DNA of 8,462 bases from an uncultured Bacilli bacterium (GTDB lineage Bacteria > Bacillota_I > Bacilli_A > RF39 > UBA660): contig CAKOXU010000029.1 in assembly GCA_934130235.1 (NCBI GenBank), positions 1-8,462 on the forward strand. The letters are read 5' to 3'. Below, one piece after another: positions 6,091 to 8,462 of the stretch; within the stretch, counting starts at the first letter, position 1, and each line of letters opens with the position of its first letter. The notes under the pieces are model-generated. The model searched no databases. It was not told the origin of the DNA and worked only from the letters and a program-made list of their open reading frames with translations. Position numbers and translations under genes: made by a program.

Positions 6091-7839
6091 ATGGATATAA
6101 TTTATGTGTTTTTATTACTTTTTTCATTTGCTGGCTATTTTATATATTTAAAGTATAAATTTAATATTGTAGATGAGCTAAATTTTGGGTTTCAATTCAT
6201 TTTTATAACTTTTGTAACATTTGTATTTGGATTACTAAATATTTTAGTACTGGGTAGCTATGTTTTACTGATACTTGGTATATGTTTGTTGATATATTCA
6301 ATAAAAAAATATAAAAGTGAAATATCAACTGATATAAAACATCCTAATATTAATTTGGCTATCATTCTTATTTTATTTATTTACGTTACTGTTGTTTCAT
6401 TAAACTTTAAATTAGTTCATTATGATAATTTTACACATTGGGGTTTGATTGTTAAAAATATGATTCTATTTGATAGACTTCCAAATTTTGAGAATTTATC
6501 TATAATTTTTAAAGGCTATCAACCTGGATCTGCATGTTTTATTTATTATATTGCACATTTTTTTGATTTTAATGAAGGCATTATGATCACTTGTCAAAAT
6601 TATTTATTAGTTGCATTCTTTTCATCTATACTTTTATTGACGCATAAACGTAACCCTATATTAAAAGTATTATCAGTTTTTACAATAATATTTTCGATGA
6701 TTATTTCTGTACCTTTTTGTAATCTATTAGTTGATACTTTATTAAGTTCTATTTTTACATTTGTATTTGTACTAGTATATTATTATCAAAAAGATTTAAA
6801 AAAGTTATTTATATGCTTGTTTGTAGTATCCATATACTTGTGTTTAATAAAAAACACAGGATATGTACTTACATTTATAATATGTTTGATATTTTTACTT
6901 ATAAGCATAAAAAATAAAGAATTTAAAAAAGGAATTATAGGTTCATTTATAATTGGGATTAGCTCCTTACTTTTATTATATATTTGGACTGCACATGTAA
7001 AATATTCTTATGGGTATTACGCATTATATTCTCATCATGCATTTACTACAAATAATATTTTAGTACATCTTAAAGAATTGGGGATAGATGGTATAGTTAA
7101 GTTTATAAAAATATACTTAACCAAGTTTGCAGATATTGAAAATAATAGGGGCGTATTATTAATTTTTCTTGCAAATATAATACTATTATGTCAAATCATA
7201 TTTAGTAAGAATCGTAAGAAGATTTTTAAGTATTTGGTTATAATAGACTTTATATACATAGTTTACTATATATTCCTTGGCTTGATGTATATTTGTTCTA
7301 TGGAACAAGATGGTTTATTTGTAGTAGTAGCATTTAATAGGTATATTTTGACTATTACAGTTCCGCTATTTATTTTATCTATATTGGTATTTTTTCATTA
7401 TTCAAGCAATTATAAAAGTGTTTTAGTTTATATATTTTCTATCGTATATATAGCAACAATTTTATGTGTTACCAATGCGTCTTATTCATTTGATAGCCTA
7501 AAATTTTTAGTTGGTAATTTAGATTATGAAAATACCTATGCTTATGAGCTAGATAAAATAGTTGGTAAAAAATATATAAATGAGAATTCAAATCAGCAGT
7601 ATTATGTATATGCACCAAATTCAAAAAATAGTTATGGCTTGTTAATGTATAGTGTAAATTATAAATTTAATGTACCAAATGTAAGAGTAGTATTTTCAAT
7701 TGACGATTTTTCTACTTTGAATATAAATGGCAGTAGAATAATTAGATTTGAACAAGATAAAGAAATTGATAATTATTTAAAAAATATTAGTTATTGTGAA
7801 ATATCTAAAAATATATATGAAGAGTGTAAGGAAGGTTAA
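6091..7839 (+). CDS. Polytopic membrane protein, probable GT-C-like glycosyltransferase
   Basis: A 582-residue protein with many hydrophobic segments through about residue 465, then a soluble C-terminal tail of about 110 residues. After the early helices, a loop carries HYDNFTHWGLIVKNM (110-124), DRLP (128-131) and GYQPGSACFIYY (142-153). I associate this aspartate plus histidine-tryptophan pattern, in the first large loop after the early helices, with GT-C-type transferases that use polyprenyl-phosphate sugars outside the membrane. I cannot name the exact family. D112 is the candidate catalytic acid. AAGGAG at 6078-6083 overlaps the previous stop and supports ATG at 6091. The C-terminal domain (about 470-582) contains YYVYAPNSKNSYGLL and may face outside. 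Position after the DPM-like and flippase-like genes supports the transferase reading; a polymerase or other exporter-like protein is not excluded. Confidence 0.65.
   Translation: MDIIYVFLLLFSFAGYFIYLKYKFNIVDELNFGFQFIFITFVTFVFGLLNILVLGSYVLLILGICLLIYSIKKYKSEISTDIKHPNINLAIILILFIYVTVVSLNFKLVHYDNFTHWGLIVKNMILFDRLPNFENLSIIFKGYQPGSACFIYYIAHFFDFNEGIMITCQNYLLVAFFSSILLLTHKRNPILKVLSVFTIIFSMIISVPFCNLLVDTLLSSIFTFVFVLVYYYQKDLKKLFICLFVVSIYLCLIKNTGYVLTFIICLIFLLISIKNKEFKKGIIGSFIIGISSLLLLYIWTAHVKYSYGYYALYSHHAFTTNNILVHLKELGIDGIVKFIKIYLTKFADIENNRGVLLIFLANIILLCQIIFSKNRKKIFKYLVIIDFIYIVYYIFLGLMYICSMEQDGLFVVVAFNRYILTITVPLFILSILVFFHYSSNYKSVLVYIFSIVYIATILCVTNASYSFDSLKFLVGNLDYENTYAYELDKIVGKKYINENSNQQYYVYAPNSKNSYGLLMYSVNYKFNVPNVRVVFSIDDFSTLNINGSRIIRFEQDKEIDNYLKNISYCEISKNIYEECKEG
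7828..7835 (+). promoter_or_regulatory. Strong Shine-Dalgarno for the last, truncated gene
   Basis: AAGGAAGG lies 6 bases before ATG 7842 and inside the final codons of the preceding membrane protein gene. It fixes the start of the partial DUF6020-like gene and implies translational coupling with the gene before it. Confidence 0.7.
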
Positions 7840-7841
7840 AT

Positions 7842-8462
7842 ATGAAATTTTTAAAAAAATATAAATCTAAAGTTGTTGCTGTATTTTATTCATTGTTGAC
7901 ATATTTTTCTGTTATAAAATATATTAGTGCTGATTTTTTTAATGTTATAGTTTTTCTATTATATTTTCCAATTTTAGGTTTTTATCTCAAATTTGAGAAT
8001 GTTAATGATAAAAAAGTATTAAAGTATTCTACCGTTTTAGCGTTGCTTTTTTCACTTTGTATGTCTGTTGGTAAAATAGTAAGTGTAAATATTTCTATAA
8101 AAGATATAGGATATTTAAACTTAATTAACTTTTGCAAAATTTTATTCTATTTTGTTGGATTATATCCACTTTTTAAAAGATTATTTATCAAAATGTTTAT
8201 TAATTCAGAAAGAATTAATATATTGAATAAAAATCAAGGTAATATGAGTATTAAAGTATTTTTCATTTGCTTCATATTTATATTTATATGTTGGTTAGTA
8301 TTATTTTTAAGATATTATCCTTCAATAATGACACCAGACTCTTATTATGTAGTACACTATGCTAATGAAAATATATTAAATGATCATCATGCGTTTGGTC
8401 ATACGCAATTCTTTTCATTGTACTACCATATAGGAAAGACTCTTTTTTCTTCGATAACTGGT
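7842..8462 (+). CDS. DUF6020-like GT-C membrane protein (partial, 3' end outside window)
   Basis: An open frame of 207 codons running off the window edge. It begins at ATG 7842, with AAGGAAGG at 7828-7835 inside the end of the previous gene and only two bases between stop and start. The N-terminal half has about five hydrophobic segments. A loop after the helix at about 138-157 then shows RYYPSIMTPDSYY (157-169) and DHHAFGHT (181-188). This PDS plus NHHP/DHHxxxHT-type pair is the signature I associate with DUF6020 membrane proteins, which resemble GT-C glycosyltransferases; D166 is the likely catalytic-type aspartate. It would be the second putative extracytoplasmic sugar transferase in a row. 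Family recognition is fairly good; function is inferred and the C-terminal part is not visible. Confidence 0.78.
   Translation, partial: MKFLKKYKSKVVAVFYSLLTYFSVIKYISADFFNVIVFLLYFPILGFYLKFENVNDKKVLKYSTVLALLFSLCMSVGKIVSVNISIKDIGYLNLINFCKILFYFVGLYPLFKRLFIKMFINSERINILNKNQGNMSIKVFFICFIFIFICWLVLFLRYYPSIMTPDSYYVVHYANENILNDHHAFGHTQFFSLYYHIGKTLFSSITG

Noticed and set aside
12..7839. Use of TGA as tryptophan (mycoplasma-like code)
   Set aside because: Tryptophan is encoded by TGG throughout, no in-frame TGA interrupts any gene, and no gene needs recoding. The absence of TGA stops among eight genes is a weak signal in AT-rich DNA.
1..8462. Mobile elements, CRISPR arrays, RNA genes and minus-strand genes
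   Set aside because: No transposase-like protein, regularly spaced repeats or RNA-like folded GC-rich islands were seen, and the + strand is almost fully occupied by well-supported genes.

Overview
The window is a very AT-rich stretch (roughly a quarter G+C where I sampled it by eye) from what looks like a low-GC Gram-positive bacterium, such as a Clostridia, Erysipelotrichia or other Bacilli relative. The reasons are the A/T-ending codons, the strong purine-rich Shine-Dalgarno sites (GGAG, AAGGAG, GAGGTG) before nearly every gene, and gene families typical of Firmicute capsule or wall-polysaccharide loci. Tryptophan is encoded by TGG and no gene needs TGA to be read through, so the standard bacterial code fits. 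The eight visible stops are six TAA and two TAG.

All nine coding regions lie on the + strand and are packed head to tail. Gaps are 1 to 16 nt, and no space is large enough for an internal promoter or terminator, so this is the interior of one long polysaccharide-biosynthesis operon that continues past both edges. The order is: (1) a GT2 glycosyltransferase with a TTG start; (2) a 672-residue protein joining an O-antigen polymerase/ligase-like membrane domain to a complete PssD/Alg14-like glycosyltransferase subunit; (3) an acyltransferase-3 family membrane protein; (4) a PssE/Alg13-like subunit; (5) a polyprenyl-phosphate (DPM1-type) GT2; (6) a DUF2304 membrane protein; (7) a four-helix EamA/SMR-like putative flippase; (8) a polytopic GT-C-like protein; (9) a second GT-C-like protein of DUF6020 type, cut by the window end.

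Genes 1 to 4 fit the building and polymerisation of a repeat unit: PssD+PssE normally act as a heterodimer adding one sugar, the GT2 adds another, the acyltransferase decorates, and the Wzy-like domain polymerises. Genes 5 to 9 fit a three-component decoration system: a DPM-like enzyme loads a sugar on polyprenyl phosphate, the small EamA/SMR-like protein flips it, and GT-C proteins transfer it outside the membrane. Substrates cannot be read from the sequence.

The most notable observation is the gene 2 fusion point. Removing a single AG from a GAGAG run at 2518-2522 would give the membrane domain its own TAA stop and give PssD its own ATG start, with a well-placed Shine-Dalgarno. The fusion thus looks like the product of a 2-base slippage, a recent natural fusion, a switch, or a sequencing error. 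The acyltransferase gene also separates pssD from pssE, which are normally adjacent. No RNA genes, mobile elements or CRISPR arrays were seen.
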